Below the pieces are notes generated by a model that saw only the letters and a list, made by a program, of their open reading frames with translations, was not told where the DNA came from and did no database searches. From assembly GCA_035548675.1 (NCBI GenBank), contig DASZSJ010000034.1, forward strand, positions 1 to 27,742: a stretch of 27,742 bases of DNA, read 5' to 3'. Below, one piece after another: positions 1 to 6,606 of the stretch (its first letter is position 1; every line of letters begins with the position of its first letter). A program made the position numbers and the translations under genes. This DNA comes from VRUE01 sp035548675. Lineage in GTDB: Bacteria > Actinomycetota > Thermoleophilia > Solirubrobacterales > 70-9.

Positions 1-706
1 GGCCGAGGCCAGTGGTCAGGTTGAGGGCGAAGATCGAGATCGAGCCGAACTCGCTCAGCGCCCGCAGCACGAGGAAGGTGCCGACGATCGCCAGCACCCC
101 GATCATCACCGGCAGCAGCGCCGCGACGAGGCTGCGGAAGAAGAGGAAGGAGAGCAGGAAGAGCAACGGGAAGGCGAGCATCTCGGCCAGCTGCAAGTCC
201 TGCTCGACCTGGTCGTTGACCTGCTCCTGGGCGACCGCGGCGCCGCCGACGACGACGCCCGGCCGGCCGTTGAAGGCGTCGGCGACGTCGGCGCCCGCTT
301 CCTGCCACTGCTTGTCCCCGCGCGGTTTCAGCCCGACCGCGATGTAGGTCGAGCGGCCGTCCTTGGAGACGAAGGCGCGCGAGCCGGTGTCGTAGTAGCC
401 GCTGACTTCGGCGACGTCGGCGCGCTGCCGCAGCTGGCGCTCGATCCGCTCGACCCGCGCTCGCGTCGCCGGCTCCCGGACCGGCGCGTCGTGGATCAGA
501 ACGATCGCGCCGGGCCCGCGGAAACCGGCGTCGAGCAGCGCTTCGCGCGCCTGCACGGTCTCGGTCGCGGGGTCGTCGGCGCCGTAGGGGTCGAGCCGGT
601 CGGCGACGGAGCCGCCGAGCGCCCCAGCGAGGACGAAGAAGACGATCGCGAAGAGGCCGACGCGGCGGGCGTTGCCGTCGGCGAGGCGGGCGAGGGCATC
701 AAACAT
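1..706 (-). CDS. MMPL-family membrane transporter, N-terminal part (runs off the window)
   Basis: This is the first 235 residues of an RND/MMPL-type exporter, a family that moves lipids, drugs or other hydrophobic compounds across the membrane using the proton gradient. The ATG at 706 is followed by a charged stretch and a first membrane helix at about residues 16-35. A soluble extracytoplasmic domain follows (about 36-165, with a GAIVLIHD strand). A dense block of helices then begins around residue 170, and the window ends at SIFALNLTTGLG, a stretch typical of the MMPL membrane core. The frame is open to base 1, so the gene continues outside. Its ATG overlaps the TGA of the PadR gene (TGATG), so the two are almost certainly cotranscribed and translationally coupled, a common layout for a repressor-controlled exporter. 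The substrate cannot be deduced. Confidence 0.88.
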   Translation of the reverse strand, partial: MFDALARLADGNARRVGLFAIVFFVLAGALGGSVADRLDPYGADDPATETVQAREALLDAGFRGPGAIVLIHDAPVREPATRARVERIERQLRQRADVAEVSGYYDTGSRAFVSKDGRSTYIAVGLKPRGDKQWQEAGADVADAFNGRPGVVVGGAAVAQEQVNDQVEQDLQLAEMLAFPLLFLLSFLFFRSLVAALLPVMIGVLAIVGTFLVLRALSEFGSISIFALNLTTGLG

Positions 707-1248
707 CACTTGCTCCTTTCGGGCCGGGCGGCGTCGAGGAGGCGCGCCTCCATCCGCTCGCACCAATCGGCGAACCACTGGTTGAACTCGACCCCGCCCC
801 GCAGCACCATCAGCGAGTAGGGGTCCTTCTCCAAGGCCTTCGGTTCCATGCCGCGCAGGCGCTCGGCCAGGGCGAGGCGCTGGGCGCGCATCGCCCGCAG
901 CGTCGCCGCCGCCTCCTCCGGCTCCAGCAGCTCGGAGAAGAACAGTTTCAGCAGCCCTTCTTCGCGCATCTCGGCGGTCTGCGGCGGCCGCCGCAGCCAC
1001 TCGACCAGCTCCGCTTCGCCGTCGGCGGTGATCGCGTAGACGGTCCGCTTGCGCTCCCCCCGCGGCGCGTCGCTGCCGGCGACCAGCCCAGCCGCCGAGA
1101 GCCGTTTCAGCTCCGGGTAGATCTGTCCGTAGCTCGCCGCCCAGAAGAACCGAGTCGAGTTGTCGACCGCGGCCTTGATCTCGTAGCCCGAGCGCGCCTC
1201 GCGGCTGACCATGCCGAGGATGACGTAGGCGGTGGGGCTGAGCTCCAT
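706..1248 (-). CDS. PadR-family transcriptional regulator
   Basis: A 180-residue PadR regulator. The N-terminal winged helix (residues 1-80) starts MELSPTAYVILGMV and contains the family signature GYEIKAAVDN, then YGQIYPELKRLSAAGLV and the wing around RTVYAITADGE. The C-terminal half (about 85-175) is the alpha-helical dimerisation region of the longer PadR subclass. I chose the ATG at 1248 over the more upstream in-frame start because the homologous region begins there and the upstream extension runs through a palindromic operator-like sequence. No Shine-Dalgarno precedes it, so translation may be leaderless. PadR proteins usually repress the adjacent transporter and themselves, and release DNA on binding a small hydrophobic ligand. 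The one-base overlap with the MMPL gene and the palindromes just upstream support that role here by inference. Confidence 0.93.
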   Translation of the reverse strand: MELSPTAYVILGMVSREARSGYEIKAAVDNSTRFFWAASYGQIYPELKRLSAAGLVAGSDAPRGERKRTVYAITADGEAELVEWLRRPPQTAEMREEGLLKLFFSELLEPEEAAATLRAMRAQRLALAERLRGMEPKALEKDPYSLMVLRGGVEFNQWFADWCERMEARLLDAARPERSK

Positions 1249-1253
1249 CGCGG

Positions 1254-1277
1254 TAGATATATCTAGCCGATATATCG
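1254..1277. promoter_or_regulatory. Tandem GATATATC palindromes, probable PadR operator
   Basis: Two copies of GATATATC lie 13 bases apart (1256-1263 and 1269-1276). They are embedded in the perfect palindromes TAGATATATCTA (1254-1265) and CGATATATCG (1268-1277). They end six bases before the PadR start, in an otherwise GC-rich neighbourhood. PadR dimers bind AT-rich dyads of this kind, so autoregulation is a reasonable inference. The same AT-rich block could also supply the -10 element. Confidence 0.6.
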
Positions 1278-1360
1278 CTATGTGTGATGTGCGGCACTCA
1301 GCTGCAGCCGGCTGGGTCCGATGGCGCGCCCCAGGCGCGCGCCTGTAGTCTGCTCGGTAG

Positions 1361-1597
1361 ATGCCGATCGACCAGAGCAAGATGGGGCAGGTGGTCACCG
1401 CCCAGATGGAGGCGCTGGAAGCCGACTACGGCGAGGACTGCCAGATCGGCGACGTCTGCACGATCGTCGAGGTCGTTGGCCCGCACGGCTCGCACGTGCG
1501 GGTGCGGACCAGCGACATGCGCCCGCACATGGCCCTGGGCCTGATCCGCATGGCCGAGCACGCGATGCTCGGCAACCTCGGTAACAGCGACGACTAG
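1361..1597 (+). CDS. Small acidic cytoplasmic protein, unknown function
   Basis: A 78-residue protein, MPIDQSKMGQVV..., that I do not recognise. It has no signal peptide, membrane helix or metal-binding cluster. The first half is acidic (EALEADYGED). The middle has beta-strand character (TIVEVVGPHGSHVRVRTSDM), and the end looks helical and rich in Met and His (MRPHMALGLIRMAEHAM). The gene is probably real: nearly every codon ends in G or C, the frame closes at a TAG, and it is divergent from padR. There is no Shine-Dalgarno. A TAGTCT -10-like hexamer nine bases upstream of the ATG fits a leaderless transcript. An internal ATG at 1382 is the alternative start. Confidence 0.6.
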   Translation: MPIDQSKMGQVVTAQMEALEADYGEDCQIGDVCTIVEVVGPHGSHVRVRTSDMRPHMALGLIRMAEHAMLGNLGNSDD

Positions 1598-1614
1598 GCG
1601 CCGGCGCCCGGGGG

Positions 1615-1646
1615 CTGGAGGCGGTTATGCCTGGAGGCGGTTATGT
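1615..1646. repeat. Tandem 16-bp direct repeat (2 copies)
   Basis: CTGGAGGCGGTTATGC (1615-1630) is followed directly by CTGGAGGCGGTTATGT (1631-1646), 15 of 16 bases identical. It lies just after the small acidic gene, in the 285-base gap between two convergent genes. No function is evident. Confidence 0.85.
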
Positions 1647-1698
1647 CGATCCCCCTCGTTGTCCGAACGGGGACCCGGCCAACCCGCACTCACCACCA

Positions 1699-1766
1699 CT
1701 CAGGATTATTCAAGGTTGAGTTGACCACCCTATAGGTGGGTAAACTCATCCTTGAATAATCCTGAG
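1699..1766. repeat. 68-bp near-perfect palindrome with a TATA centre
   Basis: Two 32-base arms (1699-1730 and 1735-1766) flank TATA and pair at 28 of 32 positions. The outer 17 pairs are perfect, starting CTCAGGATTATTCAAGG. It is AT-rich against its surroundings and sits between two genes that converge on it. The stem is too long for an ordinary terminator and has no T-run, so a palindromic mobile repeat or a recombination or protein-binding site is more likely. It could still end transcription from both sides. Its core resembles the hairpin at 5893-5938. Confidence 0.85.
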
Positions 1767-1770
1767 CATT

Positions 1771-1849
1771 CCGCCGCTCGTTTCCGCCGCTCGTTTCCGC
1801 CGCTCGTTTCGCCGCCGCGAGGATCACGTTTCGGCGCCGCGAGGATCAC
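1771..1849. repeat. Short tandem repeats: 13-bp x3 and 14-bp x2
   Basis: CCGCCGCTCGTTT occurs three times head to tail (1771-1783, 1784-1796, 1797-1809). GCCGCGAGGATCAC then occurs twice, 22 bases apart (1814-1827 and 1836-1849). The block starts five bases after the large palindrome and ends shortly before the stop of the HD-GYP gene. The rest of the 1598-1882 gap shows nothing I can name. Confidence 0.8.
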
Positions 1850-1882
1850 CACCGCCCCACCGGCGGGCCGCGCTGGGTGCAG

Positions 1883-3004
1883 TTACCCAGGACGTTGTTC
1901 CAGCTCGGCGACCAACGCCGCGACGACCGCGGCGTCGAATTGGGTCCCCGCGCCGGCGTGCAGCTCGGCGATCGCCTCGGCCCTGGGCATCGCCCGGCGG
2001 TAGCTGCGGTCCGAGGTCATCGCGTGGTAGGCGTCGCAGGTGGCGATGATCATCGCCCCGCGTGGGATCTCCTCGCCGCGCAGGCCGTCCGGGTAGCCAC
2101 CGCCGTCGACCCGCTCGTGGGCGGAGCGGACCAGCGGCGCGACCGGGGCGAGGAAGGGGATGCGCTCGAGCATGCGGGCGCCGATCGCGGTATGGGCGTT
2201 CATCTTCTCCCGCTCCGCAGCGGTCAGCGGCCCGTCCTTGCGCAGCAGCTCGCCGGGCACGCCGATCTTGCCGACGTCGTGCAGCAGCGCCCCGTAGCGC
2301 AGGCGTTCCAGCTCGACCCCGGAGACGCCCATCCTCTGGCCGACCGCAACCGCCAGCTCGGCGACCTCGTTGGCGTGCTCGGCCGTGTAGGCGTCCTGCA
2401 GCTCGACCGCATCGGCGAGGACGCCGATCGTGGTCAGGAAGGCGCCCTCCAGCTCGTCGACCAGCTGGCAGCGGTAGATCGCGGCGCCGAGCTGGCCGGC
2501 GACGATGTGGGCGAGCAGCAGGTCGTCCTCGGCGAAGGCGCCCGGCTCCTCCTGCTCGAGGTTCATCACGCCCCAGATGCTGCCGGCGGCCCGGATCGGC
2601 AGCGAGAGCTCGGAGCCCGGGTCGGTGCGCGGGTTGCGGCGCAGGTAGTCGGAGTCGAGCCGGGTGTCGTTGACCATCGCCGGCTCGCCGCTGCGCGCGA
2701 CGCGGCCGTTGACGCCGACCTCGACCGGCTGCTCGAGCGCGAGGAAGTCCTCGACCTCCTCGGCAAGCGGCCCGGCGCCGGCGACGACGCGCAGGGAGCC
2801 GTCGGGGTCGAGCCGCTGCACGACCGCCAGGTAGTAATCGAAGGATTCGTGCAGCTCGCGCACCGCGATCGCGGCGACGTCCTCGACGCTGTGAGCCCGC
2901 GCGAGCTGCGAGGAGACGCGGCTGGCGACGACGAGGCGGTCGTCGCGCCCGGCCGCGTTGCCGGCGGACAGCATCATCGGCATTTCGGTCGTGCTCGGCT
3001 CCAC
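1883..3004 (-). CDS. GAF-HD-GYP domain protein, probable c-di-GMP phosphodiesterase
   Basis: A 373-residue soluble protein. Residues about 25-180 form a GAF sensor domain (SELSLPIRAAGSIWGVMNLE is typical). Residues about 190-370 form an HD-GYP domain with HDVGK (242-246), HTAIG (271-275), HERVDGGGYP (296-305) and AMTSDRSYR (328-336). HD-GYP enzymes hydrolyse cyclic di-GMP, and the GAF domain probably sets activity in response to a ligand or redox signal. The usual HHE triplet reads AHE (295-297), and I cannot tell from sequence whether this affects metal binding. The annotated start is the GTG at 3004. The ATG at 2983 (MPMM) is equally plausible, as neither has a clear Shine-Dalgarno. The gene is divergent from lysC, with 61 bases between starts. 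There is no GGDEF partner in the window. Confidence 0.9.
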   Translation of the reverse strand: MEPSTTEMPMMLSAGNAAGRDDRLVVASRVSSQLARAHSVEDVAAIAVRELHESFDYYLAVVQRLDPDGSLRVVAGAGPLAEEVEDFLALEQPVEVGVNGRVARSGEPAMVNDTRLDSDYLRRNPRTDPGSELSLPIRAAGSIWGVMNLEQEEPGAFAEDDLLLAHIVAGQLGAAIYRCQLVDELEGAFLTTIGVLADAVELQDAYTAEHANEVAELAVAVGQRMGVSGVELERLRYGALLHDVGKIGVPGELLRKDGPLTAAEREKMNAHTAIGARMLERIPFLAPVAPLVRSAHERVDGGGYPDGLRGEEIPRGAMIIATCDAYHAMTSDRSYRRAMPRAEAIAELHAGAGTQFDAAVVAALVAELEQRPG

Positions 3005-3006
3005 CT

Positions 3007-3027
3007 TGGAAACCCCATCGGTTTCCA
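3007..3027. promoter_or_regulatory. Dyad in the divergent HD-GYP / lysC promoter region
   Basis: TGGAAACC (3007-3014) and GGTTTCCA (3020-3027) form a perfect 8-bp inverted repeat around five bases. It lies in the 61-base space between the two divergent starts, where a shared operator would be expected. No specific regulator can be named. Confidence 0.45.
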
Positions 3028-3065
3028 GTCCACCGGGCTTTAGGACCGCCTATCCTCAGGCTTTC

Positions 3066-4376
3066 ATGGGCAAAAGCGGCGCCAACAGCTCCAACACGGT
3101 GGTGATGAAGTTCGGCGGCACCTCGGTCGCCGGCGCCGAGCAGATCAAGCGCGCCGCGCGCCGCATCGTCGCCGCCCGCGAGTCGGGCAAGCGCGCCGTC
3201 GCCGTGCTCTCCGCTCGCGGCAAGACCACCGACGAACTGGTCGCCCAGGCGCTGGAGATCTCCGACCGCCCCGACTCGCGCGAGATGGACATGCTGCTCT
3301 CCACCGGCGAGCGGATCTCCTGCGCGCTCTGCGCGATGGCGATCCACGACCTCGGCCACAAGGCGATCTCGCTGACCGGCTCGCAGGCCGGCATCGTCAC
3401 CGACTCCTCCCACACCAGGGCGCGCATCATCGACGTCCGCGCCGACCGCATCCGCGCCGCCCTCGAGGAGGACCACATCGTCCTCGTCGCCGGCTTCCAG
3501 GGGGTCTCGACGACCAGCCGCGACGTCACCACGCTCGGGCGCGGCGGCTCCGACACGACCGCGGTGGCGCTGGCGGCCGCGCTCGAGGCCGAGGTCTGCG
3601 AGATCTACACCGACGTCGCCGGCGTCTTCAGCGCCGACCCGCGCATCGTCCCCGACGCCCGCAAGCTCCCCCTCGCGACCTTCGAGGAGACCCTGGAGAT
3701 GGCCGCCTCGGGAGCCCGGGTCCTGCAGCTGCGCTCGGTCGAGTACGCCCGCAACCACGGCGTCCGCATCCACTGCCGCAGCAGCTTCGAGGACGGCCCC
3801 GGTACCCTCGTCGTCAGCGAGGACGAGAGCGAGCAGCAGAGCATGGAGAACCCCTTCGTTACAGCCGTGACCCACTCCGACGACGAGGCGCGCGTGACCC
3901 TGGTCGGCATCCGCGACGAGCCGGGCGTCGCCGGCAGGATCTTCACCGCGCTCGCCGAGGCCGGCATCAACGTCGACGTGATCATCCAGAACGAGCCGGT
4001 GCGCCCCGACGAGCTCGCCGACCTCTCCTTCACGGTCGACCGCTCCGAGCTGACCGCGGCGACCGACGCGATCGCCGCGCTCGGCGACGTCAGCCAGGGG
4101 GTGCGGACCGACGATCGGATCGGCAAGGTCTCGATCATCGGCGCCGGCATGCGCTCCCACCCCGGCGTCGCCGCCAGGGTCTTCGAGGTGCTCGGCCGCG
4201 AGGAGATCAACATCGAGATGATCTCCACCTCGCCGATCAAGATCTCGTGCGTGATCGCCGCCGACCAGGTGGCGGCGGCGGTGCGCGCCCTGCACGACGC
4301 CTTCGAGCTGGGCGCCGGCGCGGTGCGCGAGGAAGACGCCGCCGGCGCCGCGCACCACCCGACAGTCAGCGGCTGA
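3066..4376 (+). CDS. lysC: Aspartate kinase
   Basis: A 436-residue aspartokinase, which phosphorylates L-aspartate with ATP as the first step to lysine, threonine, methionine and diaminopimelate. The kinase domain carries KFGGTS (15-20) and the substrate/ATP loop around TTLGRGGSDTTAVAL, with TDVAGVFSADPR following. Two ACT domains follow (about 275-345 and 355-425), the usual site of feedback inhibition by lysine and/or threonine. The start at 3066 gives normal family length. An upstream in-frame ATG at 2958 would run back across the HD-GYP promoter and has no homologous sequence. No strong Shine-Dalgarno is seen, and TATCCT nine bases before the ATG could be a -10 for a near-leaderless message. 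An internal ATG at 3843 could start a separate beta (ACT-only) subunit, as known for Bacillus and Corynebacterium enzymes. The asd gene follows 23 bases downstream. Confidence 0.96.
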   Translation: MGKSGANSSNTVVMKFGGTSVAGAEQIKRAARRIVAARESGKRAVAVLSARGKTTDELVAQALEISDRPDSREMDMLLSTGERISCALCAMAIHDLGHKAISLTGSQAGIVTDSSHTRARIIDVRADRIRAALEEDHIVLVAGFQGVSTTSRDVTTLGRGGSDTTAVALAAALEAEVCEIYTDVAGVFSADPRIVPDARKLPLATFEETLEMAASGARVLQLRSVEYARNHGVRIHCRSSFEDGPGTLVVSEDESEQQSMENPFVTAVTHSDDEARVTLVGIRDEPGVAGRIFTALAEAGINVDVIIQNEPVRPDELADLSFTVDRSELTAATDAIAALGDVSQGVRTDDRIGKVSIIGAGMRSHPGVAARVFEVLGREEINIEMISTSPIKISCVIAADQVAAAVRALHDAFELGAGAVREEDAAGAAHHPTVSG

Positions 4377-4399
4377 GCCGGCTCTTCATACTCAGGCGC

Positions 4400-5434
4400 A
4401 TGGCGAGCGACGGCTACAGAGTCGGGGTGCTGGGCGCGACGGGCGCCGTCGGCTCGACGATCCTCGAGATCCTCGCCGAGCGCGATTTCCCCGCCGCCGA
4501 GGTCGTCCCCTTCGCCTCCGAGCGCTCCGCCGGGCGCCAGCTCGAGTGGAACGGCGCGGCGATCGAGTGCCGCCCGCTCGGCCCGGAGACGATCCAGGGT
4601 CTCGACCTGGTGCTCTCCTCCGCCGGCGGCGCGGTCAGCTCCGAGTGGGCGCCGCGGCTGGTCGAGGCCGGCGCCGTCGTCGTCGACAACACCAGCTACT
4701 GGCGCATGCACTCCGACGTGCCGCTCGTCGTCGCCGGCGTCAACCCCGACGCCGCGGCGGGCCACAGGGGCATCGTCGCCAACCCCAACTGCACGACGAT
4801 GGTGATGATGATGGCGCTGGCGCCGATCCACCGCGCGGTCGGGCTCGAGCGCCTCGTCGTCTCCACCTATCAGGCGGTCTCCGGCACCGGTCAGCGGGCG
4901 ATCGAGGAGATGCTCTCGCAGTCGCGCGCCGTCCTCGCCGGCGAGGAGGTGCCGGCGGCCCAGGTCTACCCCCACCAGATCGCCTTCAACGTGCTGCCCC
5001 AGGTCGAGACCTTCGTGGAGGGCGACGACTACACGACCGAGGAGCGCAAGGTGATGGCGGAGACGCGCAAGATCCTCGGCCTCGGCGATGAGGTCGCGAT
5101 CTCGGCCACCTGCGCCCGCGTGCCGGTGATCGCGGGCCACTCCGAGTCGCTCAACCTGCGCACCCGCGAGGACCTCTCGCCCGCGGACTGCCGCGCCCTG
5201 CTCGCCGCGGCGCCCGGCGTGATCGTCGTCGACGACCCCGCCGCCGGCCGCTACCCGATGGCGCTTGACGCCGCCGGCCGCGACGAGGTCCTGGTCGGCC
5301 GGATCCGTCGCGACCCCGACCAGGAGCGCACGCTCAACCTCTGGATCGCCGGCGACAACCTGCGCAAGGGCGCCGCCACCAACGCCGTCCAGGTCGCCGA
5401 GCTGCTGGTCGAAAGGGACCTGCTCTCCTCATAG
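4400..5434 (+). CDS. asd: Aspartate-semialdehyde dehydrogenase
   Basis: A 344-residue enzyme that reduces aspartyl-4-phosphate to aspartate semialdehyde with NADPH, the step after aspartokinase. The N-terminus has the nucleotide-binding motif GVLGATGAVGS (9-19). The catalytic cysteine is Cys131 in NPNCTT, and the proposed acid/base histidine is His247 in AGHSESLNL. YQAVSGTGQRAIEEM is the conserved substrate-side segment. Length and motifs match the bacterial family throughout, with no sign of damage. The ATG at 4400 places the Rossmann motif at the expected position; in-frame codons further upstream overlap the end of lysC and are only an open-frame extension. The 23-base gap to lysC makes a lysC-asd operon, the common actinobacterial arrangement. 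Confidence 0.97.
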   Translation: MASDGYRVGVLGATGAVGSTILEILAERDFPAAEVVPFASERSAGRQLEWNGAAIECRPLGPETIQGLDLVLSSAGGAVSSEWAPRLVEAGAVVVDNTSYWRMHSDVPLVVAGVNPDAAAGHRGIVANPNCTTMVMMMALAPIHRAVGLERLVVSTYQAVSGTGQRAIEEMLSQSRAVLAGEEVPAAQVYPHQIAFNVLPQVETFVEGDDYTTEERKVMAETRKILGLGDEVAISATCARVPVIAGHSESLNLRTREDLSPADCRALLAAAPGVIVVDDPAAGRYPMALDAAGRDEVLVGRIRRDPDQERTLNLWIAGDNLRKGAATNAVQVAELLVERDLLSS

Positions 5435-5435
5435 A

Positions 5436-5482
5436 GGGGGTAAATCCCCCACCACGTGGGTTAATTTCACCCACGTCGTGGG
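5436..5482. repeat. Compound hairpins just after asd (GGGGG/CCCCC and ACGTGGGT/ACCCACGT)
   Basis: One base after the asd stop, GGGGG-TAAAT-CCCCC (5436-5450) forms a short hairpin. ACGTGGGT (5454-5461) then pairs with ACCCACGT (5469-5476) around a seven-base AT-rich loop, inside a wider CCCAC...GTGGG symmetry ending at 5482. There is no T-run, but the structure may end asd transcription. It directly abuts the ATPase relic and shares a GTGGGT-AA core with the palindrome at 1699-1766. Confidence 0.65.
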
Positions 5483-5882
5483 CTCTGGCCGTTCGCCGGC
5501 ATCGAGCTGGCCGGTCGCCCGGATGCCGCGGTGGCGGGAACGCTCCTGGCCGGACGCCCGCAACTGCCCGAAGAGGCGACGAGCCGCGAGGAGTTGGCCG
5601 CCCGTTTGGTCAAGGGCGGATTCCCGGAGGTGATCCAGCGCCACGACGACGAGCGCCGGAAGGTTTGGTTCGACAACTACCTGACGACGATCCTGGAGCG
5701 CGACGTCAGGGCGGTAGTGGGTCGGTTTGAATCACCCTGGACGGTCGACTCCGCGAGCAAGGGGCATGGGGAGGGGGCAAAGCCGCCAGGCAGGCGATCC
5801 TCCGCCGAGAGGGCGGGCGCGCTCGCCGCTCGCACCGACGGAGGTTGCGACCCTATGTCGCCTGAGCCGCACCTTGGGCGAG

Positions 5883-5957
5883 CCCGCGGTGCCGAGTGTT
5901 GGATTGACCCGCATATACGGTGGCAAATCAAACACTCGACACCGAGCACCGCGCGGG
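5883..5957. repeat. Imperfect palindrome inside the ATPase relic
   Basis: The core arms CGAGTGTT (5893-5900) and AACACTCG (5931-5938) pair perfectly. About 15 of 20 positions pair inward to a TATA-like centre near 5914. Outer arms CCCGCGGTGC (5883-5892) and GCACCGCGCGGG (5946-5957) extend the pairing with bulges. The core reads TTGACC-N4-TATA-(C)GGTGG, close to the centre of the palindrome at 1699-1766. It lies where the ATPase relic has an excess of about 15 codons, so it may be an insertion. Confidence 0.6.
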
Positions 5958-5985
5958 CGACCCACTTGGAGCCGGGAAGAGGTCG

Positions 5986-6013
5986 CGATTCCACCGCTGC
6001 CGCCGTGGAATCG
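5986..6013. repeat. 9-bp hairpin before the CBS gene end
   Basis: CGATTCCAC (5986-5994) and GTGGAATCG (6005-6013) are perfect inverted repeats with a 10-base loop. It lies between the convergent asd and CBS/permease units. It might help end transcription, but no T-run follows on either strand. Confidence 0.45.
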
Positions 6014-6106
6014 ATCGCCTGGATCGCAGCGCCGCCTTGCCCCGGCCGGCGCGGCCAAGAACACGATCACGAAGCTGCCGGTCGATCTAGGCCTGCGCCG
6101 AGAGAT

Positions 6107-6598
6107 CTAAGTCCCTGTCTCGGACCCGCCCAGGTCTTCGGCCACCGAGCCGAAGCGGGAGACCAGCTCGGCGAAGAAGTCGCTGCGGGTGAGGACCGCG
6201 TGGATCCGGCCGCCGCTCGCGATCGGGACGACGAGGACGCGGTGGTGGAGGAAGATCTCGGCCAGCTGCGTGTCGGAGTAAGTGTCCTCGACGACGACGT
6301 GGTCGGTGGTCAGCCAGCGCCGGACCGGCTCGGTGGCGCAGTGGCTGCGCCGCTCGATCGTCTCGTCGACCGAGCGCGAGACCATCGCCGCCGAGGCCAG
6401 CTCGCCGACGTAGCCGGGGAAGAGCGCCGCCATGAACTCGCGCTCGCCGAAGATGCCGGCGAAGCGGCCGTCGCGCTCGACCGCCGGCAGGGCCGGCAGG
6501 CCGGCGGCGATCACCCGCCGCGCCGCCGGCCCGATCGGCTCGTCGGCGTCGAGCGGTTCGACCTCCCGCAGCGTGCTCTTGACGATCGAATCTGGCAT
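6107..6598 (-). CDS. Stand-alone CBS-pair protein, likely permease regulator
   Basis: A 163-residue soluble protein with two CBS motifs. The first is at about residues 8-62 (VEPLDADEPIGPAARRVIA ... FAGIFGEREFMAAL). The second is at about 92-150 (VVVEDTYSDTQLAEIF ... IHAVLTRSDFFAELV). A helical insert with VSRSVDETIERR lies between them. Paired CBS motifs bind adenine nucleotides and usually regulate an attached or partner protein. The start is clear: GGAG lies five bases before the ATG at 6598. The permease stop is only eight bases upstream, so the two are cotranscribed and probably act together, as if a permease-CBS protein had been split. That partnership is inference. Confidence 0.88.
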   Translation of the reverse strand: MPDSIVKSTLREVEPLDADEPIGPAARRVIAAGLPALPAVERDGRFAGIFGEREFMAALFPGYVGELASAAMVSRSVDETIERRSHCATEPVRRWLTTDHVVVEDTYSDTQLAEIFLHHRVLVVPIASGGRIHAVLTRSDFFAELVSRFGSVAEDLGGSETGT

Positions 6599-6606
6599 GT
6601 GTCTCC

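Larger units (their letters stand above)
5484..6110 (+). pseudogene. Decayed AAA ATPase relic (DUF4143-type C-terminal half)
   Basis: No single frame spans this stretch, but pieces in different frames line up in the order expected of DUF4143-bearing AAA ATPases. First is GGFPEVIQRHDDERRKVWF then YLTTILERDVRAVV (about 5610-5720), the family's best-known block. Next is ALAARTDGG (about 5817-5845), resembling LLAARTG. Then VATLCRLSRTLGEPA (about 5847-5891), resembling the helix-turn-helix-like linker. Last come IPPLPPWNRS and VDLGL (about 5988-6095), resembling the LPPW and DTGL strands near the C-terminus. The ATP-binding half with Walker motifs is missing to the left, where hairpins begin. A continuous 363-codon frame from 5531 exists, but it leaves homology at about 5720 and runs antisense into the CBS gene. 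The first block is secure; the later three are degraded and less certain. Confidence 0.65.

Noticed and set aside
1615..1849. The short repeats as a CRISPR array
   Set aside because: The copies are directly adjacent or irregularly spaced, only 13-16 bases long, with no unique spacers and no cas genes nearby.
2958..3065. An N-terminal extension of aspartate kinase from the ATG at 2958
   Set aside because: It overlaps the start of the divergent HD-GYP gene and its promoter, and adds residues not found in the family.
1824..4358. An 844-codon open frame on the minus strand across the HD-GYP and lysC genes
   Set aside because: It is a product of high GC: repetitive Arg/Gly/Ala/Asp composition, no domain, and it overlaps two secure genes in other frames.
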